This document shows, in pieces, positions 43,101 to 50,317 of a stretch of 64,000 bases of DNA (the stretch's first letter is position 1; each line of letters begins with the position of its first letter). Location of the stretch: positions 1-64,000 of IMG/VR virus record IMGVR_UViG_3300008108_000033; one strand, 5' to 3'. Under the pieces are notes generated by a model, which saw only the letters and a list, made by a program, of their open reading frames with translations, did not search any database and was not told where the DNA came from. The position numbers and the translations under genes were made by a program. Source of the DNA: a virus.

Positions 43101-45255
43101 TCGTGTGGCAGAACAGGGAGAAATTAAAAGGCTTTCTTGTTACAGAGCGGAATGGGAAAGTTGGGATGATTGTAATCCAGATAATCCTGATTGTAAATGT
43201 CCTCCTACCCCCACACCTGTACTTTCTGGCGCAAATGCCGGACAAATGTATGTCGAAAGCGGATGCCAACTCCCAACACCGACTCCATCACCAACACAAG
43301 GTTGCGGAGCATGCAATTTTAAATTTGATGCATTAGAATGTTCTTTTGGACAATGCGTATACACTTATTACGCCGGAATACAAACATGGCAGTTGACAGA
43401 AAACACATGCGATGAAAATGAAGGCTTTTGCAACTGTTCTTCAGTAGATGAAGCAAAATTAGCCGGATGGTTCCCGGAGTTTCCAACAGATAGAGCAACA
43501 GTAACAAAATCTTGCTACGAAAAAACCGGCAGCGGGACGGGCGCGGCACTAATGGGAAGCTGGATTTCCACAGGCAATAATTGCACAGCAAATGTTTGCA
43601 AATGCCCCGGCACTACACCTACACATGATGGCTATTATGCAGACCAAAAATGGAGCATAGATTGCGTTCCATTGCCAACTCCAACTCCAACTTCTGGGCC
43701 TAGTTGCGGCGGAAACTGCTCTGCAAGTTGGATTAGCAGTTGCTCTGGACAATGCTACTACAAGCAAGTTGACGGGGTATGGTCTTTTGATTCCTCAACA
43801 GCTTCTTCTCCTTGCGTATGTCCGACTGTAGAACAAGTCGCAAGCTCGCTTGCGTACTTTGGGTCGCTCGGCGGGGCACAATTGCCGCCAATTTTTCCTC
43901 TAAATCCAAATTATGGATTTTGGGCATTTGCAGACGGTTGTTTTGAAAAACTAAGATGTCGTTGCTCTACACCTCCTCCTTATCCTCAAAGCGCGTTTAG
44001 GACTATAGTGCCGTGCGAACCAAAGCCATCTGCAACTCCTACTCCAACACCATGTGGAGCAACTCCATCGCCAACCCCTTCTCCTTCTCCTTCTGGAGAT
44101 GGCAGTTGCGTCGGGTCAACTAGTCCTTTAAGAAACGGACCAGATAACGTAAAAGTTTTCGCTCTGCCATATTCGAGGTTTACATATAAATATTCTGGGA
44201 CCTATTCCTCTTGGTCAGACAATTATAATCCGGTCTGCATAGAGGCCATCACAGAAGATGCACCATCTTTTCTTGGAGATCAGTGCGGAACACCATATGC
44301 GGAAAATTTCAGAACAAACTACGTAGGCAGAAACAATACGGCCGTATTTAAAATTTACCCCCCGGTATCAAGAATTGAGCTATTAATCAACGGCCCAAAC
44401 ATACCGCAAGCTATTCCGGGCGAAGCTTATGTAGAGTTTAAGTCATTTCTTGGAGATTTATCAAACCCAGTGAGCACCGTAATGACTATGATGCCTCCCA
44501 ATTGCGGAATTTCTTGGGACATTAATAGAAGAAATCAAGTAAACATTCTTAATCAAGCTGGACCAGTTGGATTCAATTTCATTATAAGATCGGAATCCGG
44601 TAAATTCGATATATTTACAATTGCTCTCATTGGAGATACACCAATAGGCATTAGGTCTGTTATAACAGAGGATATAATACTTGAAAATCCTAAACCTGCG
44701 GCTGCTTTTAGTGTTAGCAATTACGTTCTTGCTGACGAACCAGTTGCTTCTCATGCCCCAATATTGGTTGCCGAGGGAACACAAGTAAGTTTAGTTCCAG
44801 TTAGCAAGGAAAGGGCAAAGCTTTGCAAGTACGCCGGAAAGACGCCTCTGCAAATGGTTAAACAAAATTGTGGTGCGTGCGCAGTCAGAAGTTGCGAAAA
44901 ATTTGGACTTTGCTCTCATAGCGGTGTAGTAGACGGAAGAGATGATATTTATTGCTGCCAGCTTTGCGATGAATATACAACTGAATCAGCCAAGTTGGAA
45001 TCCAAGCAAGTAATTGTCGCGCCAAAATCTGAAAGTGTCACGTCAGAAACCAAGATGTCATCTCAATCTGTCAATTCCGTGGTGCAGGCCCCTTCGCAAG
45101 CGCAGCAGATTCCAAACATTCCAGATTCATTTTCCGCTGCAGACAAACATATGGCAAAGTCAAATATGGTAAAAATTTCGCCAGCCAACTTATCTATTAG
45201 AGTAAACATAAATGAGTTGGTAGAAGGAAAAGATGATCAAGGCGCAAAAGGATAA
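40195..45255 (+). CDS. Giant modular fibre protein, Cys-rich
   Basis: The protein has 1,686 residues and starts with TTG, preceded by AAGTGGAG. Modules in order are the shared N-domain ending AEHHNNLARGLVNIENFVG; a PKD-like FTIDFGDGTTES (about 193); a decapeptide repeat region (299-408); a P-domain-like part (about 452-622, with TRYDLVKVLLVAPDGTNCLLM); Thr/Ser/Pro-rich linkers; about five Cys-rich modules of 85-110 residues (723-1265); a beta-rich region; and a terminal Cys cluster (KQNCGACAVRSCEKFGLC, near 1558-1575). Likely a long side fibre or receptor-binding protein. Confidence 0.8.
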   Translation: MPDTILPISVYPNNYDTDRNLFQVYNTSETVLSATLNSWDIVIQIVPETADSPELWATSGYVTIEGELIYYASVHVNDDGKIDTLQNCIRRVNGTPPRNFNVGTSVRGFVIAEHHNNLARGLVNIENFVGTLTTTNQETIYWKLLQIANLAPLTDDAGCPQIEFYYRIISTSPIEGTEISYSLNITGTINSFTIDFGDGTTESTQQNGTHFYPPNKRIDPVVTVDTDACESLQTSAERLRVDDVSQQTIVGQQTFPIIVPPIPDFPNLDLAVVNEVPNNFQFPPIVFPCLDIGPFGPIVVPSTISIINPYPIPSVITFEDVPNFPSNIVITSSVNLPSVISIVNTLPSNIRVSVISNIPSTISVIQNIPSIINVNVPSNMSISIVNNLPSVISVNSNIPSIIQVEDLSASLDVFLNSDYCTNCTGSFGASANGATIQVPTDSGCDPCAGANPKITKVTAVLHDFIVTTLDPANPVSTRYDLVKVLLVAPDGTNCLLMGGAQAGATNIPQFTMNEPVTLTFADGSQNDIYDFSVPLDTKTYAPNANGNNASRTAGQVALNLPAPPPTGATGYGTNLSVFTDSPLTKGNWYAYVSVGPSGGAYPNICNVGKACVRVSSAQESPCDFASPTPTASGKPPATPVATPRKTPLPTPLPTTAKPTPAPTTPPPTPSPSPPNPSGIPIILPSAGPDGPPFDPDPPNPITLTPRPSYTPYPTPTPSATFTCGTCTYVPQLEDCGSGVCTYYWDGTSWGRCAECTSCNDAGENCGCPEARIMRAFNILPPNGENNPDVNTHCYKVTWTDQALIDCNGGFCTYSFNISTGLWEYCSSCSFCSGLGDNYCKCQDPNTVLVPAGILPANPGTNATEHRNCYKLNNSQNNCVPGQCECPPAPTSQFITGSIQQIRLNCKKTCGGCYSMYSIDKGSPCDPDPADWSCGYEFTDDNWDLTNDFCPCTGMECLEGEIAVEYGLLPRVAEQGEIKRLSCYRAEWESWDDCNPDNPDCKCPPTPTPVLSGANAGQMYVESGCQLPTPTPSPTQGCGACNFKFDALECSFGQCVYTYYAGIQTWQLTENTCDENEGFCNCSSVDEAKLAGWFPEFPTDRATVTKSCYEKTGSGTGAALMGSWISTGNNCTANVCKCPGTTPTHDGYYADQKWSIDCVPLPTPTPTSGPSCGGNCSASWISSCSGQCYYKQVDGVWSFDSSTASSPCVCPTVEQVASSLAYFGSLGGAQLPPIFPLNPNYGFWAFADGCFEKLRCRCSTPPPYPQSAFRTIVPCEPKPSATPTPTPCGATPSPTPSPSPSGDGSCVGSTSPLRNGPDNVKVFALPYSRFTYKYSGTYSSWSDNYNPVCIEAITEDAPSFLGDQCGTPYAENFRTNYVGRNNTAVFKIYPPVSRIELLINGPNIPQAIPGEAYVEFKSFLGDLSNPVSTVMTMMPPNCGISWDINRRNQVNILNQAGPVGFNFIIRSESGKFDIFTIALIGDTPIGIRSVITEDIILENPKPAAAFSVSNYVLADEPVASHAPILVAEGTQVSLVPVSKERAKLCKYAGKTPLQMVKQNCGACAVRSCEKFGLCSHSGVVDGRDDIYCCQLCDEYTTESAKLESKQVIVAPKSESVTSETKMSSQSVNSVVQAPSQAQQIPNIPDSFSAADKHMAKSNMVKISPANLSIRVNINELVEGKDDQGAKG
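41089..41418 (+). repeat. Coding decapeptide repeat (about nine units)
   Basis: The encoded unit is roughly (N)(I/L)PSxIxVxx, repeated with few interruptions (NLPSVISIVN, NIPSTISVIQ, NIPSIINVNV, NLPSVISVNS, NIPSIIQVED). The period is about 10 residues. Such spacing suggests a stacked beta structure forming a rigid shaft within the giant fibre. Confidence 0.65.
42361..43988 (+). repeat. Coding array of about five Cys-rich modules
   Basis: Each module begins with a Cys cluster such as CGTCTYVPQLEDCGSGVCTY, DCNGGFCTYSF, KFDALECSFGQCVYTYY or CGGNCSASWISSCSGQCYYK. It then has a 'W...C...CxC' part, a helix-like stretch and CYK or CYE, and ends with CxCP. Some are joined by PTPTPSP linkers. Similarity between modules is partial, implying old duplications. 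Confidence 0.6.
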
Positions 45256-46135
45256 ACTTACTTTCAGAAATGTTAAAGCAGTCACTTCGGAAGGAGAGAC
45301 GGTTACTTTAACATTTAGAAAGCATCCGAATCAGAACGAATATTTAAAGTGTGAAAACTATTGGATAAGAAATTTTGCTGGCACCAATGTAAACCCAGTT
45401 GATGTAAACAAATTTTTTAGACAGGAAGAGGTTTCGTATCTTGTCGATAACGAGGTAAGAAATAGCAACCACAGATATCCAGTCTTGGAGCCAGAACTAT
45501 TTAATCGTTTCAAGGATGTATTAATTGTCGGAGACGGATTAGGTTTTGACCAACACAAGCTGTTTAAGATGGCTAGGCCGAATCTATGTTGCATAACAGT
45601 AAATTCAGCGGCACGGTTTTGGCAGGCGTCTTTGCCTATAGAATTTTTAATAGTAAATAATCCATCTTCTACGGCTATGAATGGATTGCCCATAAGAAAT
45701 CATCCCAAACTCATAGCAAACAGAAAAACTCATTATCCTTTCATAAAAAATTATAAAAACATAATATATCTTTATGATTCTGTAGCCGATGAAGAGTATC
45801 AAACATCTATGTCTAAGAATTCAGATCTGCATATTGACGATTATAGAAATCCAATCTGTGCAGCAATATCTTTGGCACACAAGTATTGCAAGGGCAATTT
45901 GTATCTAGCATTTTGTTCATCCGGGTATCCGGAAGAAAAAGACGGAGCTATTAAGGTAGATGAGAATTTTTATCAGTATCCGGCACAAAAAACAGCAGAC
46001 TCAATAGTTGATGGCAATTTATTTTGGTACAATTTTGCAAACAGAGATTCTAAAATATTTCATACAGGAATAAAAAATACTCTGAAATTTTCTAAATATC
46101 TTGATGTTAATGATTTTATTGAAAGTATTTTATGA
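45233..46135 (+). CDS. DUF115/Maf-like putative glycosyltransferase
   Basis: The protein has 300 residues and overlaps the end of the giant fibre gene by 23 bp. The central VLIVGDGLGFDQHKLF, then LCCITVNSAARFWQ, then PIEFLIVNNPSST resembles the Rossmann core of DUF115/MptE-like proteins, a group including flagellin-modifying Maf enzymes. NPICAAISLAHKYCKGNLYL fits the later helix/strand. Position immediately after the fibre suggests glycosylation of it. Homology is a visual guess. Confidence 0.45.
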   Translation: MIKAQKDKLTFRNVKAVTSEGETVTLTFRKHPNQNEYLKCENYWIRNFAGTNVNPVDVNKFFRQEEVSYLVDNEVRNSNHRYPVLEPELFNRFKDVLIVGDGLGFDQHKLFKMARPNLCCITVNSAARFWQASLPIEFLIVNNPSSTAMNGLPIRNHPKLIANRKTHYPFIKNYKNIIYLYDSVADEEYQTSMSKNSDLHIDDYRNPICAAISLAHKYCKGNLYLAFCSSGYPEEKDGAIKVDENFYQYPAQKTADSIVDGNLFWYNFANRDSKIFHTGIKNTLKFSKYLDVNDFIESIL

Positions 46136-46431
46136 ACCGTAAAAAGTTTTTTTCTCCTAACTTTATGTCGGAGTTTAAGAAATGGATGCACGAAAATGAT
46201 GACTCAAAAGTCGTATTTTCCAAGGGTCAGCGCGTGCAAAGCAATTGCAAATTAAAACAGATTGTTGAAAAAATAGACTGTGTGGACACTGGCGACCACA
46301 CAGTCTTTGAAGTAAGTAAATACTTTTTGAAATACGGCGGTGTTGTAAAAGAATGCAACGGCGATCAAATAACGATTAAAAACAAAAAGGGAACTTTTGT
46401 TTTAAATCAATCTGATATTGTTGCAAGCTAA
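46132..46431 (+). CDS. Small protein with SH3/KOW-like C-terminus
   Basis: The protein has 99 residues if started at 46132 (ATGA overlap with the previous stop). Starting at the internal ATG 46165 would give MSEFKKWMHENDDSK, which looks like the targeting-type N-termini elsewhere in the window. The C-terminal YGGVVKECNGDQITIKNKKG then TFVLNQSDI resembles a small KOW/SH3 barrel. The last 4 bp overlap the convergent minus gene. An 11-bp inverted repeat lies inside at 46275-46306. Confidence 0.6.
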   Translation: MNRKKFFSPNFMSEFKKWMHENDDSKVVFSKGQRVQSNCKLKQIVEKIDCVDTGDHTVFEVSKYFLKYGGVVKECNGDQITIKNKKGTFVLNQSDIVAS

Positions 46432-46982
46432 GGCTTTTTCAGGTTCTGCACATCTTTCTTGCTAGGCATTTTTATCGATCCCGTTTCTGGACAAGTAAAA
46501 TCGTCTATAGCAGCGTGATAGCCATTTTCATACTCCTTCTCCAATGTTTCCAAGGCATTCTGTTCACCAGAAATTATGCCTTTGTGATAGGCAGCTTGAC
46601 AAAGCAAGCTCAAAAACTGCGGATTGTTCTCGACATCTTTAACAGAACTTTGTTCTGCTAGTTGAATTATTTTATTGACTGCTTCTTCATCCAATTCAGT
46701 ATTATTTTTGGACATCATTAGAAGTGCTTCAATTTTTCCATCAACTTTTCCTTGGTTGCGGAAAAATTCAATATCTTCTAGTCCAAATATTTCCCATTCC
46801 TTGCGGGGCGAATATTTGGGGCTTTTAGAAGTTTTGATAACTTCTCTAAACTCGCCATTTTCTACGGATTGCGCGGCATATTTTTCAGTTAGCTTTTGGT
46901 TTTGAAACCAAAGAAGCAAACAGAATGCTAAGCTTGCAATCCATCCCGCCAGAAGGGAAATCACAATTGTTATGTTTTTCAT
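46428..46982 (-). CDS. Membrane-anchored hypothetical protein (paralogue A)
   Basis: The protein has 184 residues. An N-terminal membrane anchor (ITIVISLLAGWIASLAFCLL) is followed by a soluble helical region. NQGKVDGKIEALL and HKGIISGEQNALETLEKEYE align with matching parts of the next gene's product, so the two are likely tandem paralogues. SD AAGGAA is present. Likely outside the inner membrane; function unknown. Confidence 0.7.
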   Translation of the reverse strand: MKNITIVISLLAGWIASLAFCLLLWFQNQKLTEKYAAQSVENGEFREVIKTSKSPKYSPRKEWEIFGLEDIEFFRNQGKVDGKIEALLMMSKNNTELDEEAVNKIIQLAEQSSVKDVENNPQFLSLLCQAAYHKGIISGEQNALETLEKEYENGYHAAIDDFTCPETGSIKMPSKKDVQNLKKP

Positions 46983-46991
46983 GTTATTTCC

Positions 46992-47513
46992 TTACTTGGA
47001 CATGTCTTGGGGCTTCACATCTTTTTTGTCATTGTTGATGTCAATCTTCTTAGCTTGTTCATCAACAAAGTTTTTGATTGCGGATTGAATGTTGTCTCCG
47101 CTCTTTAGAATTGTTTGAATTGCTTTCATGTTTTCGTTGGTGCCTCTTTGAAATCCCTGAGCATATCCTTGTTCATATTTCATTTCGCCAACGAAATCGG
47201 TTTGTTCAAGTCCGCGTTGATAGCCACTGTGCCAAATAGCACTGATTTCGTTTTCTTGCGGACGGGTGTTATGTATAACGGAAGCTATGCCGTCCACGCG
47301 GCCTTGCATTTTCGCAAATTCAAGTGCAGAAGTATCGTCGGCAAATCCATTTCTGCGACTCAGAATAAATTCTGCAATTTGGTCTTCGTTGATTTGGCTT
47401 CTTTTGGTTTCAACATCGAGTAAAAACTGCGTACGGGTGTTCTGATAATATTGCAGTCCGTTTCCTGCCAAGGAAGCCAACAGGATGCCGCCAATGATCG
47501 CAGCGCTCTTCAT
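46992..47513 (-). CDS. Membrane-anchored hypothetical protein (paralogue B)
   Basis: The protein has 173 residues. The ATG at 47513 was chosen over an upstream TTG (47555) because GAGG lies nearby and MKSAAIIGGILLASLAGNGL then forms an anchor at the N-terminus. MQGRVDGIASVI and HSGYQRGLEQTDFVGEMKYE match paralogue A. A Lys-rich tail ends DMSK. Adjacent and in the same direction as paralogue A. Function unknown. Confidence 0.7.
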   Translation of the reverse strand: MKSAAIIGGILLASLAGNGLQYYQNTRTQFLLDVETKRSQINEDQIAEFILSRRNGFADDTSALEFAKMQGRVDGIASVIHNTRPQENEISAIWHSGYQRGLEQTDFVGEMKYEQGYAQGFQRGTNENMKAIQTILKSGDNIQSAIKNFVDEQAKKIDINNDKKDVKPQDMSK

Positions 47514-47589
47514 TGTCAAGGTCCTCGTGAGATTCGTAAGAGGGTTTGAACACAATAATCTTTACCAGAACAAAAATAAAAAACAAGTC

Positions 47590-47946
47590 TTATTTTGATT
47601 TTTTCCTAAGCATGGTTTTAGCTGGCTTGTACTCTATTTTCTGGAATTCATTTTGCATACCTGAAATTATTGGCGTAAGGGTGCTCGGTATTCCTTTGTA
47701 GCCTTTTCTTGTTAATCGAAGCACAAAGTCCTGATGATCTTTGAAATTTTCAACGTAAAGCTGCCAATCCATAATCTTTTTGCTTTGCAAAATTTGAACT
47801 TTTTGCAGCACATGCAGAGGCATGCTTCCGTGAATTTGATTTATGTCATCAACCATAATAGCTTCAGAAATTTTTGTTAGCGATGGTGCTACCGCGCACA
47901 CCTCAACAGACTTTTTGTCTCTTCTTGCAAAATAAAGTACCTGCAT
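47590..47946 (-). CDS. Basic hypothetical protein
   Basis: The protein has 118 residues starting MQVLYFARRDKKSVEV, with a basic tail (TMLRKKSK). A beta start is followed by helices; no membrane segment or motif is recognised. Its ATG shares one base with the stop of a 44-residue gene upstream (TAATG), so it is probably translated by coupling. High basic charge is compatible with nucleic-acid binding, which is speculative. Confidence 0.65.
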   Translation of the reverse strand: MQVLYFARRDKKSVEVCAVAPSLTKISEAIMVDDINQIHGSMPLHVLQKVQILQSKKIMDWQLYVENFKDHQDFVLRLTRKGYKGIPSTLTPIISGMQNEFQKIEYKPAKTMLRKKSK

Positions 47947-48080
47947 TATTTACCACACAGCATTTTGAATAATTGTTCGAGAACTATGATAGACGTAGGG
48001 TCGTTTAAATCGAATTGTTTGAAAAACTCCTGCAATCCTTCTTCGACCTTGTCCATATTAACATTGGTTGGCTCAGACAT
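47946..48080 (-). CDS. 44-residue protein coupled to the next gene
   Basis: This short frame encodes MSEPTNVNMDKVEEGLQEFF and a helical rest ending LFKMLCGK. Its stop overlaps the ATG of the following gene (TAATG). It begins in a palindromic ACATGT, of which the other strand starts the gene at 48079. The ribosome site is weak. Confidence 0.55.
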   Translation of the reverse strand: MSEPTNVNMDKVEEGLQEFFKQFDLNDPTSIIVLEQLFKMLCGK

Positions 48081-48660
48081 GTATTTAATTTCCGATCTTT
48101 TGAAAATAAGGAAGTATCTCCCAATTATTTATACTGGGCACAGGGAAATAGTGGTTGCTAAATTAATTGTTTTAGTTGCAGGATTACGCAAAAAGCATGA
48201 TATTAATTATTTTTTGGTTGTTAAAAATGAATTTCGCAGAAGTTTTCCATACAACTTTGTAGTAAGCAAAGAAGATTTTGATGTCGCAAGTAGGAGCCTA
48301 CCAAAGGTTTGTGTTTGCAAAGAGTTAGAAGGAGGAGATACGGTTTTTCAATTTGCAAAAGAAAATAAAATTGATTTATTTGTTAAAAATTCTGATTCCG
48401 AACAAAAAGGGGGCGTTTATTTTTATGGCACTCCACAAGACTATAAAGAAGCAACCAAAAAATTTAGTTCTAATTTACTTAGAAATGCTGTAATCACAGA
48501 TTCTCTTGTTGATTGTGCTGATAAAGCTAAAGTTGTAATTGGAAAAGAAAGCGCGGGATTAGTGGCTTGTGGTTATTTGGGCAAAATAATAAGAATAATA
48601 CCAGAAGGAACTATTAATTCCTTCCAAATGATGTTCCCAGACTCAAAATTACTCGAATAG
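48079..48660 (+). CDS. Hypothetical alpha/beta protein
   Basis: The protein has 193 residues from the ATG at 48079; the frame is open further upstream over the antisense 44-residue gene, which is not counted. MYLISDLLKIRKYLPIIYTG is followed by a Rossmann-like pattern, and VVIGKESAGLVACGYLGKII near the C-terminus resembles the end of some glycan-transferring enzymes ('ES.G..A...GK'). No diagnostic motif is certain. It has no clear ribosome site. Confidence 0.55.
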   Translation: MYLISDLLKIRKYLPIIYTGHREIVVAKLIVLVAGLRKKHDINYFLVVKNEFRRSFPYNFVVSKEDFDVASRSLPKVCVCKELEGGDTVFQFAKENKIDLFVKNSDSEQKGGVYFYGTPQDYKEATKKFSSNLLRNAVITDSLVDCADKAKVVIGKESAGLVACGYLGKIIRIIPEGTINSFQMMFPDSKLLE

Positions 48661-48687
48661 CATAATATATAAAATACGCTGGTGTTG

Positions 48688-48695
48688 CATAAATA
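48688..48695 (+). promoter_or_regulatory. Late-promoter-like CATAAATA with downstream SD
   Basis: CATAAATA lies 20 nt before the ATG at 48716, with a strong ribosome site (AAAGGAG) between them. The distance is as expected for a T4-type late promoter giving a short leader. The gene it serves is terminated by a strong hairpin. Confidence 0.55.
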
Positions 48696-48715
48696 TTCTA
48701 GACAAAGGAGATGCC

Positions 48716-49309
48716 ATGAGTGTTTTTCAGGTTAATTTAAACAATCAATATCAGGGCTACTTAGACATAGATCCCCAGACTGGGATTGAATTTGAAGTAG
48801 ACTATAACAACCCCTCTATTCAGAGGAAGATGTATGTAGCTGGACCGAATGGCGAAAATCTTGAATTTAGCGATGGTCAGATATTTACCGATTGCAATTA
48901 TTGGAAGAGATTTGCTTATCCGCAGGTACCTTTAACGCAGGCTTTCATTACAGTTCTTTCAGATGATGGATCTATTTGGAGCAACAACCCAGCGGAAAAC
49001 AACTATCCTGTCGTTTATGCCGACACTTTGGCTGCTGCAGGTTCCTACTCTATCGATTTCACTAACAATGGTGGATTTGCCAGCTTCTGTCAGATTTCCA
49101 ATACTGGTGGTGGTGATTTGACAGTGGAATTGAACGGATTGGCAAGTGCTAGCATAGCGCTATCTGCAGGACAAACACAGATTTTCAACTATGGCGACTT
49201 GTCTCTAACAGCACTTAACTTGACAAGCGTTGCAGGAACAACTTTCCAAGTAATCGCTGGTGTTCAGGTAACTTGCAGCCCGATCGTTACGTCCTTCGTA
49301 AATAACTAA
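48716..49309 (+). CDS. Putative capsid decoration or abundant virion protein
   Basis: The protein has 197 residues, beta-rich, low in charge and Gly/Thr/Asn-rich. It lacks long helices (LTVELNGLASASIALSAGQT, then QIFNYGDLSLTALNL), as in immunoglobulin-like capsid-surface proteins. An exceptionally good Shine-Dalgarno site, a late-promoter-like box and a rho-independent terminator suggest a highly expressed single-gene transcript. Identity is not proven; the C-terminal part resembles a small phage decoration domain. Confidence 0.6.
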   Translation: MSVFQVNLNNQYQGYLDIDPQTGIEFEVDYNNPSIQRKMYVAGPNGENLEFSDGQIFTDCNYWKRFAYPQVPLTQAFITVLSDDGSIWSNNPAENNYPVVYADTLAAAGSYSIDFTNNGGFASFCQISNTGGGDLTVELNGLASASIALSAGQTQIFNYGDLSLTALNLTSVAGTTFQVIAGVQVTCSPIVTSFVNN

Positions 49310-49329
49310 TACAAAAATAAAACACTATA

Positions 49330-49366
49330 ATAGGGGCAGAGGAATATCTCTGCCCCTATGTTTTTT
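49330..49366 (+). terminator. Rho-independent terminator overlapping next start codon
   Basis: The arms ATAGGGGCAGAG and CTCTGCCCCTAT pair over 12 bp with a 6-nt loop and are followed by G and six T. It ends the transcript of the 48716 gene. The AT of the ATG at 49358 is in the right arm, so readthrough mRNA would also hide the start codon of the glycosyltransferase. Confidence 0.8.
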
Positions 49367-50299
49367 AAGAACAAATCTAAAGAAATTACCCTGCAAAAGT
49401 TCAGGGAAATTCAAAACAAGATATGCATTTATCGCGGCATAGGCGGTCTTGGCGACATTATTGCCATGAGAATGATATTTGAAGATTTGAAAAATCAATA
49501 TCCTGAATTCGAAATTACTTGGGCTGTGCCATTTGCTTTATTTGCCGCTGCTGAACAACATCCATTTGTTGATTCCTTGATACATCTAGATTCATATAAC
49601 AAACATGACTATTTGGAAACATATGATATAACAACTATATGCGGAAAGCAGGAGGCAATAAATAAAAAGGGGCCATGGAAAAACCGGTCTGATATTTGGG
49701 CAGAGTACTTTGGTCTTAAACTAGAAAATCACAATCTACACATGCCAAGATATCCTAATCATCATAAAAATGTATTGCAGAGGATAAAAAAGCTCGGATG
49801 GGACGGAAATAAAAAACTTGTCGCGTTTTGCCCTAGATCTGCAATCTCGCTCAAAAACATGACTTTTGAGCAAATACAAGCAGTAAAAGAAATGACTAAA
49901 GATTTCTTTTTGTTTGGACTGCATCACGCGCCACTATTAGAATTTGACAACTTAAAAATACCGGCTGTTTATAACTTTACGCTTCATGAGTGCCTAGCAT
50001 CCATAGAAATATCTGATTTTGTGATAGCAACTGATACTGGACTTATGCATGTCGCTGCTGGATATAAGAAACCTACTCTGGCAACATTTAGCTTTGTAGA
50101 CGGTGAAACATATTGTAAATACTATGAAACGGTGCAGGTTGTTCAGCTACACATGCATAATATAGAAAATTGGTGCGGGCCGTGCTACGATTATCCTAGA
50201 TGTCCACACTCAAAAATTCCGAATGTAAAACCATGTCAGACAGAAATTACTCCAAAAATGTTGCAAGAAAATTGGGCAAAATTATTAAATAGAGTATAG
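49358..50299 (+). CDS. GT9 heptosyltransferase-like glycosyltransferase
   Basis: The protein has 313 residues. KICIYRGIGGLGDIIAMRMI opens the first Rossmann domain (the G-x-G-D motif of GT9). The C-terminal ISDFVIATDTGLMHVAAGYK, then KPTLATF, is the classical sugar-nucleotide site. The end has Cys residues (WCGPCYDYPRCPHS), seen in several family members. It could add heptose or a related sugar to host LPS or to virion protein; it follows the decoration-like gene. Its start lies inside a terminator hairpin. Confidence 0.85.
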   Translation: MFFKNKSKEITLQKFREIQNKICIYRGIGGLGDIIAMRMIFEDLKNQYPEFEITWAVPFALFAAAEQHPFVDSLIHLDSYNKHDYLETYDITTICGKQEAINKKGPWKNRSDIWAEYFGLKLENHNLHMPRYPNHHKNVLQRIKKLGWDGNKKLVAFCPRSAISLKNMTFEQIQAVKEMTKDFFLFGLHHAPLLEFDNLKIPAVYNFTLHECLASIEISDFVIATDTGLMHVAAGYKKPTLATFSFVDGETYCKYYETVQVVQLHMHNIENWCGPCYDYPRCPHSKIPNVKPCQTEITPKMLQENWAKLLNRV

Positions 50300-50317
50300 T
50301 ATTTACTGTAATATCAT

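Noticed and set aside
43839-43854. Perfect palindrome CGCAAGC-TC-GCTTGCG
   Set aside because: It is in the coding part of a Cys-rich module with no T-run and no sign of regulation; probably chance.
47965-48078. Upstream extension of the 48079 gene
   Set aside because: The extension runs antisense through the 44-residue coding frame and has no start signal; the ATG at 48079 was preferred.
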